Shown here piece after piece: positions 36,958-46,054 of a stretch of DNA of 64,000 nt. Positions within the stretch are counted from its first letter, which is position 1; every line of letters starts with the position of its first letter. The notes under the pieces were generated by a model, which had not been told where the DNA came from, searched no databases, and saw nothing but the letters and a program-made list of their open reading frames with translations. The stretch is from Sphingobacteriaceae bacterium DW12 (GTDB lineage Bacteria > Bacteroidota > Bacteroidia > Sphingobacteriales > Sphingobacteriaceae): contig JROE01000002.1 of NCBI GenBank assembly GCA_000783305.1, forward strand, positions 496,001 through 560,000, in the 5' to 3' direction. The translations under genes were made by a program, and so were the position numbers.

Positions 36958-37473
36958 ATGGCAAGAGCAAAGCGAATACTGATTCCCACGGATTTTTCCC
37001 TCCATTCCCTACAATTTGTAATCACGGTCTTACAACGGCAAGTGACAGCACCACTAGACGTTGTGCTGGCCTATGGCATGCGTATAGGATCACTCATGAC
37101 TGAATTACTGATCCTCTCTAAGGAGGACTATCTACACAGACTCCAATCCGAAGATTTCATCAGCGCCTGCCAGATGATAGAGAATGGATTTGGAGACAAA
37201 GTAAGCGGCTTGTATTCTGACTTGCTCACCTCAGACCATCCCAACTACATCCGCAATTACCTCAAGGGCAATCGTATAGATGAGGTCATTCTTCCAGAAG
37301 AAGCGCACTATTCCTATAAGGAGCGCTATGCTATGGACGTACATCGTCCACTTAAAGCGTATGCACCCTTGGTCACCATCATCCATGATGTTCCAAGTTG
37401 GCCCACTCCCACAATCGCATCCGAAGAAATTGCTGACTTATTTTTCAAAAATGGCTTTGATGTCACGTATTAG
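36958..37473 (+). CDS. Small universal-stress-protein-like protein
   Basis: A 171-residue protein starting KRILIPTDFSLHSLQFVITVLQ, the usual first strand and helix of the UspA fold, and ending with VTIIHDVP. The ATP-binding G-x2-G-x9-G(S/T) motif is absent, so it is a non-nucleotide-binding or degenerate member. It is first in a unit of three overlapping genes (next gene overlaps by up to 23 bp). The direct repeats upstream suggest control by the neighbouring two-component system, hence a stress role. Confidence 0.7.
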   Translation: MARAKRILIPTDFSLHSLQFVITVLQRQVTAPLDVVLAYGMRIGSLMTELLILSKEDYLHRLQSEDFISACQMIENGFGDKVSGLYSDLLTSDHPNYIRNYLKGNRIDEVILPEEAHYSYKERYAMDVHRPLKAYAPLVTIIHDVPSWPTPTIASEEIADLFFKNGFDVTY

Positions 37474-37960
37474 CAGGTCTGCATTGACCCGAGTCAACTA
37501 CGGCTTAATCATCGCCCTATTAATGGTAGCTTTGATGGGCATATTGTATACCCGTAGTCCCGAAAAGTTGATACAGGGCGAGTGGCAAGAGGTAGGCTGG
37601 TATATGGAGCGTCCAGACTTGAAGAGCGACACATGGATTGCTGGAAATTTTATTGACGAGCGAATCAAAACCGAAATTTTCGATCATGTCACTCCCTTTC
37701 ATATGGATACCTGGTATTTTGAGAAAGATGGTCGTATACGGGCTAATCAATATGCTACCCCCCTACAGTGGTACATCAAAGGCAGAGGGCATATCTTGGA
37801 ATTACGAAAGAACAATAAGACCATAGAAAGCTTCCAAATCCACCATTTGACCAACGATAGCATGGAGCTTCATTTCAATCTTGACCTGCAGATTCGGGGA
37901 GTCGTCAAAATAGTACTAAAAAGAAAGTCGTTAGAAAATAACTATGCTAAGAAAATATAG
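37451..37960 (+). CDS. Membrane-anchored lipocalin-like small protein
   Basis: A 169-residue protein with one N-terminal helix (VNYGLIIALLMVALMGILY) and a body of short strands, with the start EKLIQGEWQEVGWYME typical of lipocalin-like domains in Bacteroidota. The open frame reaches back to 37280, but that part lies inside the previous gene in another frame; ATGs at 37451 or 37460 give the sensible start, overlapping the previous stop. The next gene overlaps its stop by 17 bp. Function is unknown. Confidence 0.75.
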   Translation: MALMSRISRSALTRVNYGLIIALLMVALMGILYTRSPEKLIQGEWQEVGWYMERPDLKSDTWIAGNFIDERIKTEIFDHVTPFHMDTWYFEKDGRIRANQYATPLQWYIKGRGHILELRKNNKTIESFQIHHLTNDSMELHFNLDLQIRGVVKIVLKRKSLENNYAKKI

Positions 37961-38711
37961 CAATCATCGGACACAGCAAGACAACTTAATGCTGGGAGCA
38001 TTGACAGCCTTTTCGGCCGGCATGACCAATGTCGTTTCCGTCATTGTATTCTTTGCCTTTACGTCTAATATCACGGGATACTATGCTGTCTTTTCACAGG
38101 AGATATCCAAGGGCAATTGGTACCAAGGGGCAGTAGTATTACTCTGGATTGTGCTTTTTTTTGTTGGCAGCTTGGTTTCCAACAGTCTCATTATCCATGG
38201 AAAGGGAAGATGGAGCCCCTATATAGCACATGCTATCCCGGTCATCCTCGAGATTATTTGCATTTTGGGAACCGGCATTTATCTAGAGTTCTTTTATCAA
38301 GAGAGTTTGCAGGAAACCGAATTTTTGGTCGGAGCCCTCCTATTTGCGATGGGTCTACAAAACGGATTGACCGCCAGTATTTCCAATTCCGTGGTTAAGA
38401 CCACCCACCTCACCGGCCTCTCTACCGACCTCGCTATCCTAGTATCGATGTTTGCCAAACGAGAGCATCGGCGCAATGTAGCCCTCGTAGCCAAGTTTCA
38501 TCTTTTGCTCGCTATTCTATTTTCGTATGTAATCGGCGGCCTTACCAGCGGATTGGTATACAACAGCATTGGCAATAAAGCGTTCTATGTCGTATGTATC
38601 GTCCTGTTGATCATAGCGCTCTATGATTATTATAAATTAAAAATGATAAAATATCGGTACGACAGGAGGCATCGAGCGGTCAGCGATTCCATTCCGGAGC
38701 ATTCACTGTAA
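37944..38711 (+). CDS. DUF1275 family (YoaK-like) membrane protein
   Basis: A 255-residue protein with six predicted helices and the DUF1275 hallmarks: LTAFSAGMTNVVSVIVFFAFTSNITG near the start and GLQNGLTASISNSVVKTTHLTGLSTDLAI in the middle. The family is widespread and of unknown function, perhaps transport. It ends the three-gene unit headed by the USP-like gene and is followed by a terminator. Confidence 0.92.
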   Translation: MLRKYSNHRTQQDNLMLGALTAFSAGMTNVVSVIVFFAFTSNITGYYAVFSQEISKGNWYQGAVVLLWIVLFFVGSLVSNSLIIHGKGRWSPYIAHAIPVILEIICILGTGIYLEFFYQESLQETEFLVGALLFAMGLQNGLTASISNSVVKTTHLTGLSTDLAILVSMFAKREHRRNVALVAKFHLLLAILFSYVIGGLTSGLVYNSIGNKAFYVVCIVLLIIALYDYYKLKMIKYRYDRRHRAVSDSIPEHSL

Positions 38712-39194
38712 CCGATCAAGACCGTGACAACTCTTTATCGTTGAAGCAAAGCGCGCCTACTCATGTGTAGGCACGCTTTATTTTAATAACAGCTAATTAG
38801 CGTACATATATATAGGCGTCGTCATTTCCCATTTTATTGTTGCTGTGATCAACACTTTATCATACAGGTATTTGCGTTTTACAATTCAAACATAAAAAAC
38901 TGATAATCAAACACAAACATCACCAATCAGGCACGCTAATAGTGTTGTATTTTTAGACCAGCGACTGACCGATGCCCTGTCGCAAAAGTGGGTTATTGGC
39001 TTATCGATATCGATAGGGGGACTCACCCCATCTGTTTCCAATCAACTTCGGAACAACTTCGTCCTCCCATCAATATTTACAAAAGATGGCTTCGAATTTT
39101 ATAGCTATCACAGCGGTAAAAAGTCGAAGCCAATTCGATAAAAACTACCTAAAAGGCAGAAGAAAGGTAGAAGTTAAAGCGAAGAAAGGGGTAT
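38712..39194. other. Intergenic region with terminator and a possible gene remnant
   Basis: The DUF1275 terminator lies at 38750-38787. An open frame of about 80 codons ends at 39141 (TAA) but has no ATG and no recognised similarity. The rest shows nothing. Confidence 0.5.
38750..38787 (+). terminator. Terminator of the DUF1275 gene
   Basis: AGCGCGCCTAC (38750-38760) pairs with GTAGGCACGCT (38767-38777) with one C-A mismatch and a 6-nt loop; a TTTATTTTAA tract follows. Confidence 0.7.
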
Positions 39195-40331
39195 TTACAA
39201 CAGATGAAGGTATCCAATCAGCTCTCTTGCAGCAGCACGTCCGGCACGATTAGCTCCGATAGTTGAGGCTGAAGGGCCATATCCTGTAAGATGTATGCGA
39301 GGATCTTGTGCTACCTGGGTGGCTAATTTTCCAGACATTTCGATACCATTCTTATCGTTCATCAACTTTAAAGGTGCTAGATGATCCAACGAATGGCGAA
39401 AGCCAGTATTCCAGAAAATAACATCCGCGTCCAATGTAGTTCCATCTTCCCAACGTACACCGGTTTCAGTAATCTCCTCAAACATAGGTTTTCGTTCCAA
39501 GACGCCTTTATCCAACATATCTGCTATCGCAGGGGTAATGGGTAAACCCGTAACCGATACCACCGAATCTGGCGGCAACCCATCTCGCACTCTTTTTTCA
39601 ACCAATGCAACTGCTTCACGACCCAAATCCGGATTAAACTCATAAGTCCTAAAATCAGGAGGTCTACGCGTCACCCAAGTGGTCTGTGTGACTTTAGATA
39701 TTTCTCCCAATAACTGAACGGCGGAAATTCCTCCTCCGACGATTATGACGTGCTTGCCTTCAAATTCTTCAGCAGATTTATACTCTCCGGTATGCAATTG
39801 ACGGCCTTGGAATTTTTCCCATCCCGGATATTTAGGGCAATAAGGTGTTTTCCAAGTACCAGTTGCATTAATCAACCCACGGGCACTGAATTGCACCCCG
39901 TTCGTCCGAATAATAAACCGCCCGTTACGTTCACTGACTTCACGTACCCGAATAGGACGAATAACGGGGAGTGCAAAGGTTCTTTCATACGCTTCATAAT
40001 ATTTTGGAAGGGCAATGTTAGCCTGGAGTTCCTTATCAACTGTATTCACGACATCGGAAAATCCCATTCCTGGCAAATCGTTAATACCGTTTACAGTGCT
40101 CAAGGTCAATGAATCCCATCGGTGTTGCCAAGCCCCCCCAGGTCCGAACTCATCATCTAAGACCACAAATCCCTTTCCCGGTTGGATACCGCTTTTTTGC
40201 AGATAATAGGCAGCGGACAAGCCGGCTTGCCCTGCCCCAATAACTACCACATCTACTTTATAAAAAATGTCAAGATGAGGTGTCCCCCCTTTAGAGGAGT
40301 CGTCACCTTCCGTGTTTTTCTCAGGGTTCAT
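39195..40331 (-). CDS. NAD(P)/FAD-dependent oxidoreductase, flavin-monooxygenase-like
   Basis: A 378-residue flavoprotein with two nucleotide-binding folds: VVIGAGQAGLSAAYYLQ (FAD) near residue 30 and VIIVGGGISAVQLLGEI (NADPH) near 195. FGPGGAWQHRW matches the conserved stretch after the first fold of CzcO-like/FMO-like proteins. Such enzymes oxidise small organics or act as thiol-free reductases; the substrate is not known. The CzcO name refers to an annotation in metal-efflux loci, but no metal genes are nearby. It is a single gene with a GGG-rich N-terminus (EGDDSSKGGTP). Confidence 0.88.
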   Translation of the reverse strand: MNPEKNTEGDDSSKGGTPHLDIFYKVDVVVIGAGQAGLSAAYYLQKSGIQPGKGFVVLDDEFGPGGAWQHRWDSLTLSTVNGINDLPGMGFSDVVNTVDKELQANIALPKYYEAYERTFALPVIRPIRVREVSERNGRFIIRTNGVQFSARGLINATGTWKTPYCPKYPGWEKFQGRQLHTGEYKSAEEFEGKHVIIVGGGISAVQLLGEISKVTQTTWVTRRPPDFRTYEFNPDLGREAVALVEKRVRDGLPPDSVVSVTGLPITPAIADMLDKGVLERKPMFEEITETGVRWEDGTTLDADVIFWNTGFRHSLDHLAPLKLMNDKNGIEMSGKLATQVAQDPRIHLTGYGPSASTIGANRAGRAAARELIGYLHLL

Positions 40332-40547
40332 AACAATAATCTTTAGCGGCTTAGTTAAGCTCGTGTCATACGTGCTATACTATCACAGCACTATGCCCTA
40401 CAAAATACGAAAAGGAAAGGTAATCAGGGGAAAGAATAGTGGAAATTTTGAAAAACCGACCCCTTAGCGGGGTAAAATATTGACCTATTCCCTTACAAGA
40501 ATTTTTTTATAGGATAACGGATTTGTATAAGACTAGCTACCTGTTAT

Positions 40548-41498
40548 TTAGACAAAATGTTCATCCAATTTAAACCTGTTTCGATAGTGAGAAGGGGATA
40601 TCCCCATATGATCTTTAAACAATCTAGAAAAATAGTATTGGTCTTCAAACCCGAGATCACAAGATATCTGGGAGATTCTATTTTCTGAAAATTGTAGCAT
40701 ATGGCAAGCCTTTTGTATTTTCAAATGGTTAAGATACTCAATGGGTGAGTAACCTGTGCGCGCTTTAAAAAGTTTTGAAAAATGAGAGATAGAGAGGTTA
40801 CTGTTATGGGCTATATCTTGCAAACTTACTTTGGTGCTGAAATTCGATTTGAGATACAGAATGGAATTGTTGATGATGTCGTCTTTTGCATCAATGTTCC
40901 AATTGCTAGAAACCTCTCTATGCAGATAACCACTGAGGTAGTAAGGTAATGTCATGGCGATACACTCCATAATCTCCCGCCCGTAACCTTTCAACAGTAA
41001 AGCATACATCTTCTCAAAAACAGCTCTCATCTCTTCACCAAAAACCAATGAGTTGCGATTGGTCAGCATATTCTTAAAAATCCCGTTGACAATATCAAGG
41101 ACCTGCATTCCGCCAAAATGAATCCAATAAATGGTCCAGGGGTCATGTGTATCCGCTTGGTACGTATGTGGAGTATGAGCTGGAATGACGACGTAATTAT
41201 TAGCCTGAATACGGTAGAAGTTCTTTCCAATCCACACCTCCCCCTTTCCGTCTACACAATGAATGAGAATATGCTCTGTACATCCCGTTTCTCGTTGGCG
41301 ATAGTGATTTTTGGCTTTTGGATAGTAGCCAATATCGCTGATATAGAAATTACCCGAAATTTTAGCGATACTATTTTGCTTCACCACTATGGGAGGTACC
41401 ACGAGACACAACTCGCCATCAAAACCAACTTTCTTATTTTTAAGTTCCTTCACAGCAAAATAATAAAGAAAATAATCCATTCCTATGGAACATATCAT
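40548..41498 (-). CDS. AraC-family transcriptional regulator with cupin sensing domain
   Basis: A 316-residue regulator. Residues about 65-140 form the arabinose-binding-like cupin (GCTEHILIHCVDGKGEVWIG ... VVIPAHTPHTYQAD), and the C-terminus the AraC HTH pair (LQDIAHNSNLSISHFSKLFKARTGYSPIEYLNHLKI ... ISQISCDLGFEDQYYFSRLFKDHMGISPSHYR). An ATG at 41480 would shorten it by six residues. The second GH2 gene lies about 1 kb upstream on the same strand and is its likely target. A 75-bp piece of this gene is duplicated at 42361-42435. Confidence 0.93.
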   Translation of the reverse strand: MICSIGMDYFLYYFAVKELKNKKVGFDGELCLVVPPIVVKQNSIAKISGNFYISDIGYYPKAKNHYRQRETGCTEHILIHCVDGKGEVWIGKNFYRIQANNYVVIPAHTPHTYQADTHDPWTIYWIHFGGMQVLDIVNGIFKNMLTNRNSLVFGEEMRAVFEKMYALLLKGYGREIMECIAMTLPYYLSGYLHREVSSNWNIDAKDDIINNSILYLKSNFSTKVSLQDIAHNSNLSISHFSKLFKARTGYSPIEYLNHLKIQKACHMLQFSENRISQISCDLGFEDQYYFSRLFKDHMGISPSHYRNRFKLDEHFV

Positions 41499-41820
41499 GC
41501 TTAATTCAAGTTTAAAGCATCTTATCTACATTCCTTCGAAGTATTTTAAAGCATATAGCCAAAGGTAAAAAATAATTACCAAAAATGCCTTCACCCGGTA
41601 CAGTTGAATATATGATGGTCGTTGCTGCGAATTATAGTTGATCGTCTTTCAGCCTCCGAAACCAATCAACGCTTTCATTTTTGTAGCTATATTTTTCTTT
41701 TTTGTGCCTTTGACCGTAAGCTATTAGCCATAAGCAGTTTCTAAAACACTGCTCGCGAGGTCAGTAACAAAAGGATAAACAGAGCACAGCCCCTAAGTGA
41801 AAAGAATAATAAACGCCAAA

Positions 41821-41865
41821 GAACGCGAAAGAAAAAGAAGCCAATCTTTTCTGTCTTTCGCGTTC
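41821..41865. repeat. Stem-loop GAACGCGAAAGA...TCTTTCGCGTTC
   Basis: Perfect 12-bp arms at 41821-41832 and 41854-41865, extended by AGA/TCT inside. No T-run, so a mobile or dispersed intergenic repeat is as likely as a terminator. Confidence 0.7.
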
Positions 41866-41899
41866 ATTTCGTCGATGTGATATTCCGAAAAACACATAG

Positions 41900-42247
41900 T
41901 AGTTTGAGCCAAACTGCTAGTAGTTTTTCAAAAACACATAGCAGTTTACGATAAACTCGCAACACTTGTTCATCAAGTCATAGCATTTTTTCGATAAAGC
42001 ACAGCAGTTTGCGACAAACGCACGACACTTGTCCACAAAGCCATAACACTTGTTGGATAACGTATAGCAGTTTGCGACAAACGCAGAGCACTTCTTCACA
42101 AAGTCATAGCACTTGTCGGATAAAGCATAGCTGTTCGCAATAAACGCATAGCACTTGTTCACAAAGTCTTGGCACTTGTTCGAAATCTATATCCTGTTTG
42201 GCTCAACTTACTAGGAGTTTATGACAAACTACTTACAGTTTTTCAAC
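41900..42247. repeat. 21-bp tandem repeat array (16 full units, 63-bp superperiod)
   Basis: Sixteen 21-bp units run from 41900 to 42235 without one indel, plus a partial unit to 42247. Typical units are built on GTTTGCGACAAAC or ACTTGTTCACAAAG, each a small palindrome. Three unit types alternate in the middle (period 63 bp). Read on the minus strand the inner units give Cys-rich heptads such as NKCYAFI/ANCYALS, but only from a GTG at 42162, with in-frame stops on both sides. Confidence 0.9.
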
Positions 42248-42299
42248 ATTACCGGCTCATAAAGGTCTTTGCAACGGTGTTATAATCTCCCCTTTAGTA

Positions 42300-42341
42300 A
42301 AGCACCAAGGGATTTAAATCTAATATGCCTGCAGAATCTTA
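42300..42341 (+). repeat. Dispersed 42-bp intergenic repeat, copy 1
   Basis: 37 of 42 bases match the copy at 45862-45903, in the same orientation. The pair flanks the GH2 gene. Confidence 0.8.
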
Positions 42342-42360
42342 AAAATTCCGTTTACGACTT

Positions 42361-42435
42361 TAGCCAATATCGCTGATTAAGAAATTACCCGAAATTTTAG
42401 CGATACTATTTTGCTTCATCACTATGGGAGGTACC
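42361..42435 (-). pseudogene. Duplicated 75-bp fragment of the AraC gene
   Basis: 72 of 75 bases match 41326-41400 inside the AraC gene, in the same orientation. The fragment would encode about 25 residues of the regulator's N-terminal part (VPPIV-KQNSIAKISGNF) and has no start or stop context, so it is a non-functional copy. Confidence 0.85.
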
Positions 42436-42510
42436 GCTAAACACACCTCCCGTTCCAACTCAAGGATTAACATCTATCGAAATATCGTATATTCAACAAT
42501 TATCCCATAC

Positions 42511-42537
42511 AAAAAAAGCCCCTGAGAAACATGGGCT
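42511..42537 (-). terminator. Terminator of the second GH2 gene
   Basis: On the minus strand AGCCC and GGGCT pair (42517-42521 and 42533-42537) with extra TG/CA pairs in the loop, followed by seven T. Confidence 0.75.
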
Positions 42538-42563
42538 ATATATAAAAATCAATAGTTTCTCTA

Positions 42564-45500
42564 TTATTCGACATCTTCAACAAGCGCCAACTTGGATATC
42601 ATCACGTTAGGCCCCTTGCTTACCTTGGCACGAAATTTCAAAACCCCATCATTAGAATCTTCACGCATAACGTGTAGCTTTATCCAGACACCTTCCTTAT
42701 CATGCTTTCCAATGGTGTAATCTCGGCCTTCGAAGGTAATATCTCCTTCTCGACCATTGCCATTCCAATCATGGAAAAATATATATAAAGATCCAATCAT
42801 CCCCTGAGGCACCTTAAATTGTACATCCACCTGTTTGCCTTGCCATGCGGAAGAGACTTCGTCCTTCCACACACCATCACACATCACCTGGTATGTGGCA
42901 CCTTTCTTAGCTTCAGCACGATCCATCTGCAGTTGCCAATCGATATTTTGATTGGTGGCTTTTAACATTTTACCAGCCTCGACGTACAACAATGCTTTGG
43001 CAAATTCGGCAGGGATAACACTTTTTAGCGGCTCAATATAAATCAGCATCTTTTTAAGGGAATCTAAGCTGTGCTCATATTCGGGACTAAACCGATCGGA
43101 CTGCATATAGTGTAACAAACTCGACTTAAGCTGTTGCGCCACGGGATTGTGAACATCACTAAGGTCAAATCCGCTCACCAATAGCCTACCCTCCCCCACC
43201 TTCAATTCAAATATCGATGCTAATTTATTATTGCGATGAAAATCATCTATAGGCTGGGCCAGGGGTCTATATGCAGCCGGAAAATCATTGATATAAAACC
43301 CTTTGGCATTTTTATAGATGGACTGCCATTGCCAGTCACTATGGAACTCTGTTGGGAAGTCCATAAAAGCAGCATGCTTATCATTAACCAACATGCCAAT
43401 TGTATTCTTACCCTGTCCAGGGAAAAATGTCAAAGACCAATACAAAGGGTAGTAACTAATGAGGTCGGAGGTTGCTGCATTACCTAGAGCTGAGGCTTGC
43501 AATAAGACCTTCCCCCCCTTTGCTAACACTTGCTGTGCCTGTGTGTCGAAACGATCGGCTATATAAACCTCGCCATCAGCCGTCTTAACATCTGGGTAAA
43601 CCCAAATATCCCAACTGTTGTTATTTGCACGAGTCTCCAATCCCACCTCTACAGTCAACTTAGTCGCTTTTTTAATACTCGATAAAGCCGTTTGGATATT
43701 TCCAATGATATCTGCACTTCCAGTGGCAAATGTACGTCCGGCAAACCTACCGCCATCTACCAGACGTCCTTCTTGATCCTTAAGTTTCCAATAAACAGCA
43801 TCTTGAATGCTTGTAGTACCATAATGAGCTATTTGAACCTTGGCTTGAAAAGCTTCATCGGATTTCCACACGTACTTTGGCATCCGTAACAGCATAACGG
43901 TTGTATCATGATGCGTCCTAAACTTTTCGGGAGTAGTAATGCCTTTGCTATCATAAAATACGTCCAACCATCCAATCAAAGCCTCACCTTGCCCTTGATA
44001 ATCCTGCATACTGAGTAATTGGATTCCTGCACAAGAAGGCGTACGCAGAAAAGATTCTATTTCATACTTGTACATGATCTGATTAAGCGCCCCTGAGGCC
44101 GCAACAAAAGCAGCATTTTGCTCTACGATCTTATTCTTCCGAGCTGTCTCCATAAACTCTTCAAAATTACGAGCTTTGAGTACTCCTGTATATTTCTTTA
44201 TTTCGTCCCATTTGGGGTATACGGGCCACTGCCCTATTTCATGTGCTATTACAGGGATGTTGGACTGACGGTATACAGATTCAAAATCCCAATCGGTATG
44301 AGCGCCCTTAATGCCTCTAGTAGCACCAATCTTATCTAAATTGTGCGTGGCAACAAATTGATCCATATCGGTAACCCTGCGCGCAGAGGAGACCGAGTAA
44401 AGGCGTCTATTATCTTTTTCCTGATAGGGCTTGAGCCAAGATTCCATGGTATCAAAATCTGAATTACCGAGTTCGTTACCAATGGACATGGTTGTAAAAG
44501 CAGGATGATTACCGTATGTGGCAAACATTCTATGAATCTCCTTCTTTACAAAGGCATCTGCTGATGGATTATGACCTAGTCCCTGAGGCCTACCTTGGGT
44601 GTTCATCTCTTCACGACCTGGATTGTCAACCGCCATCCACCAGTCCAACCAAATGACTTCGGGTTGCATATAGATCCCTAAACGATTAGCTGCCTGAAAG
44701 GCTGCCGCTGGCGGACACCAAGAATGGAAACGTACGTGATTCAATCCATACGATTTATAAATCCTAAAAATCCGTTCCCACTCTTCGACATCAGTAGCCG
44801 GGTATCCAGTAATCGGAAAATGCACACAATCTAAATTCCCTCTAAAAAATACAGGCTTACCGTTCACCCATATTTTTGATTTAGATGCAGTCACCTCCCT
44901 GAAACCTACTTCTATCTTTTTGGTATCTACAACGCGTCCATCCTGAGCGACTATCTGCATATCCAGCACATAAAGGTTAGGATGGACATCGTCCCATAGC
45001 TTGACATCAGCTGGCATATTGTCTTGCATATTCAAAACTGTCCGTTCACCATCGAGTCTTAGCTGTTTGCTAGCACTGAAGACCTTATCTTTTGTCTTAA
45101 AATCGTAGAGATCATATTGTATAGAGACATTTACCGTCTTTTTACCCTCATTGATTAACGTATCTACTATTTGAAGTGAGGTCGGTGAGATCTTAGTATA
45201 CACCTGTGGATTGTCTAATCGAATATCATGTTTGGCAATAAGTTCCACTTTACCTACGATTCCATTCCAAATACTCTGTGTATACTCGGTATACAGATGA
45301 CCTTTATCTCCAATATTGTGAATCATATCATTATTGACCCGAATTGTTAACCTGTGTTTCCCAACAGAGAGATGTCCAAGATCGTGCATATGACTGGAAC
45401 CCAAAGCGTCGTAGGTCGACATTTCCTGTTCGTCAACATAGACTTTCGACTCCCACATCACTCGCTCTAGATGTAGAAAAATACGTTTACCCTTCCAGTC

Positions 45501-45791
45501 AGCAGGAATGGTAATATCCGTTTGATACCAAGCTGGCCCATAATATTTATAGGTACGCGTCAAGATTCCAAAATCCGCCCCTACTGTCTGGTCTCCATAT
45601 TGAGCTTCATCTGTCGTTCCTGGAATCGCGATGCCATTGGATAAGTTTTGACGATACCATTGCTCAGAGATGCCTACATTTTTTTCATCCAATCCAAATC
45701 TCCACATACCATCAAGTCGATGATACTGTTGAGCAGACAAGAAAACAGTGTGGAAGGCTAAGACCAATAAAAAAACTAAAAAGTGCTTCAT
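42564..45791 (-). CDS. Secreted GH2-family glycoside hydrolase (beta-galactosidase/glucuronidase-like)
   Basis: A 1075-residue protein with a signal peptide (FHTVFLSAQ). It has the GH2 sugar-binding domain at about 25-190 (YGPAWYQTDITIPADWKGKRIFLHLERV), immunoglobulin-like domain, and a TIM barrel with predicted acid/base E440 in SIGNELGNS and nucleophile E518 in VIAHEIGQWP. The following 550 residues are far longer than in minimal GH2 enzymes and include a glutamine amidotransferase-like part (DRFDTQAQQVLAKGGKVLLQAS) and a sandwich end domain. The exact glycoside is unknown. A cupin-AraC regulator lies downstream on the same strand and is a likely controller. Confidence 0.9.
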   Translation of the reverse strand: MKHFLVFLLVLAFHTVFLSAQQYHRLDGMWRFGLDEKNVGISEQWYRQNLSNGIAIPGTTDEAQYGDQTVGADFGILTRTYKYYGPAWYQTDITIPADWKGKRIFLHLERVMWESKVYVDEQEMSTYDALGSSHMHDLGHLSVGKHRLTIRVNNDMIHNIGDKGHLYTEYTQSIWNGIVGKVELIAKHDIRLDNPQVYTKISPTSLQIVDTLINEGKKTVNVSIQYDLYDFKTKDKVFSASKQLRLDGERTVLNMQDNMPADVKLWDDVHPNLYVLDMQIVAQDGRVVDTKKIEVGFREVTASKSKIWVNGKPVFFRGNLDCVHFPITGYPATDVEEWERIFRIYKSYGLNHVRFHSWCPPAAAFQAANRLGIYMQPEVIWLDWWMAVDNPGREEMNTQGRPQGLGHNPSADAFVKKEIHRMFATYGNHPAFTTMSIGNELGNSDFDTMESWLKPYQEKDNRRLYSVSSARRVTDMDQFVATHNLDKIGATRGIKGAHTDWDFESVYRQSNIPVIAHEIGQWPVYPKWDEIKKYTGVLKARNFEEFMETARKNKIVEQNAAFVAASGALNQIMYKYEIESFLRTPSCAGIQLLSMQDYQGQGEALIGWLDVFYDSKGITTPEKFRTHHDTTVMLLRMPKYVWKSDEAFQAKVQIAHYGTTSIQDAVYWKLKDQEGRLVDGGRFAGRTFATGSADIIGNIQTALSSIKKATKLTVEVGLETRANNNSWDIWVYPDVKTADGEVYIADRFDTQAQQVLAKGGKVLLQASALGNAATSDLISYYPLYWSLTFFPGQGKNTIGMLVNDKHAAFMDFPTEFHSDWQWQSIYKNAKGFYINDFPAAYRPLAQPIDDFHRNNKLASIFELKVGEGRLLVSGFDLSDVHNPVAQQLKSSLLHYMQSDRFSPEYEHSLDSLKKMLIYIEPLKSVIPAEFAKALLYVEAGKMLKATNQNIDWQLQMDRAEAKKGATYQVMCDGVWKDEVSSAWQGKQVDVQFKVPQGMIGSLYIFFHDWNGNGREGDITFEGRDYTIGKHDKEGVWIKLHVMREDSNDGVLKFRAKVSKGPNVMISKLALVEDVE

Positions 45792-45861
45792 ATTACTTTA
45801 TTAATGTTGACCAATAGGATTACACCCAATCGGTATTTACAAAAGTAGGATTCAAGGAGTG

Positions 45862-45903
45862 AAGCACCAATGGATTTAAATCTGATATACATGTAGAATC
45901 TTA
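45862..45903 (+). repeat. Dispersed 42-bp intergenic repeat, copy 2
   Basis: Matches the copy at 42300-42341 at 37 of 42 positions; lies 71 bp upstream of the GH2 start. Confidence 0.8.
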
Positions 45904-46021
45904 TGATTACGGAATCTCTGCTGGATAGTCGGTCAAAGGAAAAATCTTAGCAGCGATTGCTTTTTTATAAAATTTACAAGTATTAAGATAATTTAAGCAG
46001 CAATGGAATCGCATAATCCCC

Positions 46022-46029
46022 TACATTTG
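46022..46029 (+). promoter_or_regulatory. -7 promoter box (TACATTTG) of the amidohydrolase gene
   Basis: Exact TAnnTTTG match, 25 bp before the ATG at 46055. Confidence 0.55.
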
Positions 46030-46054
46030 TCATCATCACTTTTATAGAAATCAC

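Larger units (their letters stand above)
41499..42563. other. Repeat-rich 1-kb intergenic region between AraC and GH2 genes
   Basis: It contains a stem-loop at 41821-41865, an indel-free 21-bp tandem array at 41900-42247, a dispersed 42-bp repeat at 42300-42341, a duplicated fragment of the AraC gene at 42361-42435 and the GH2 terminator. No ATG-started gene is supported. Confidence 0.8.

Noticed and set aside
37280..37450. N-terminal extension of the lipocalin-like protein
   Set aside because: This part lies within the USP-like gene in another frame; the helix and lipocalin start only begin after 37451.
41917..42162. 81-residue Cys-rich heptad-repeat protein on the minus strand
   Set aside because: It starts with GTG inside the repeat, has in-frame stops at both array ends and no ribosome-binding site, so it is reported as a DNA repeat and not as a gene.
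41880..42250. CRISPR array
   Set aside because: The 21-bp units are contiguous without unique spacers and have no cas genes nearby.
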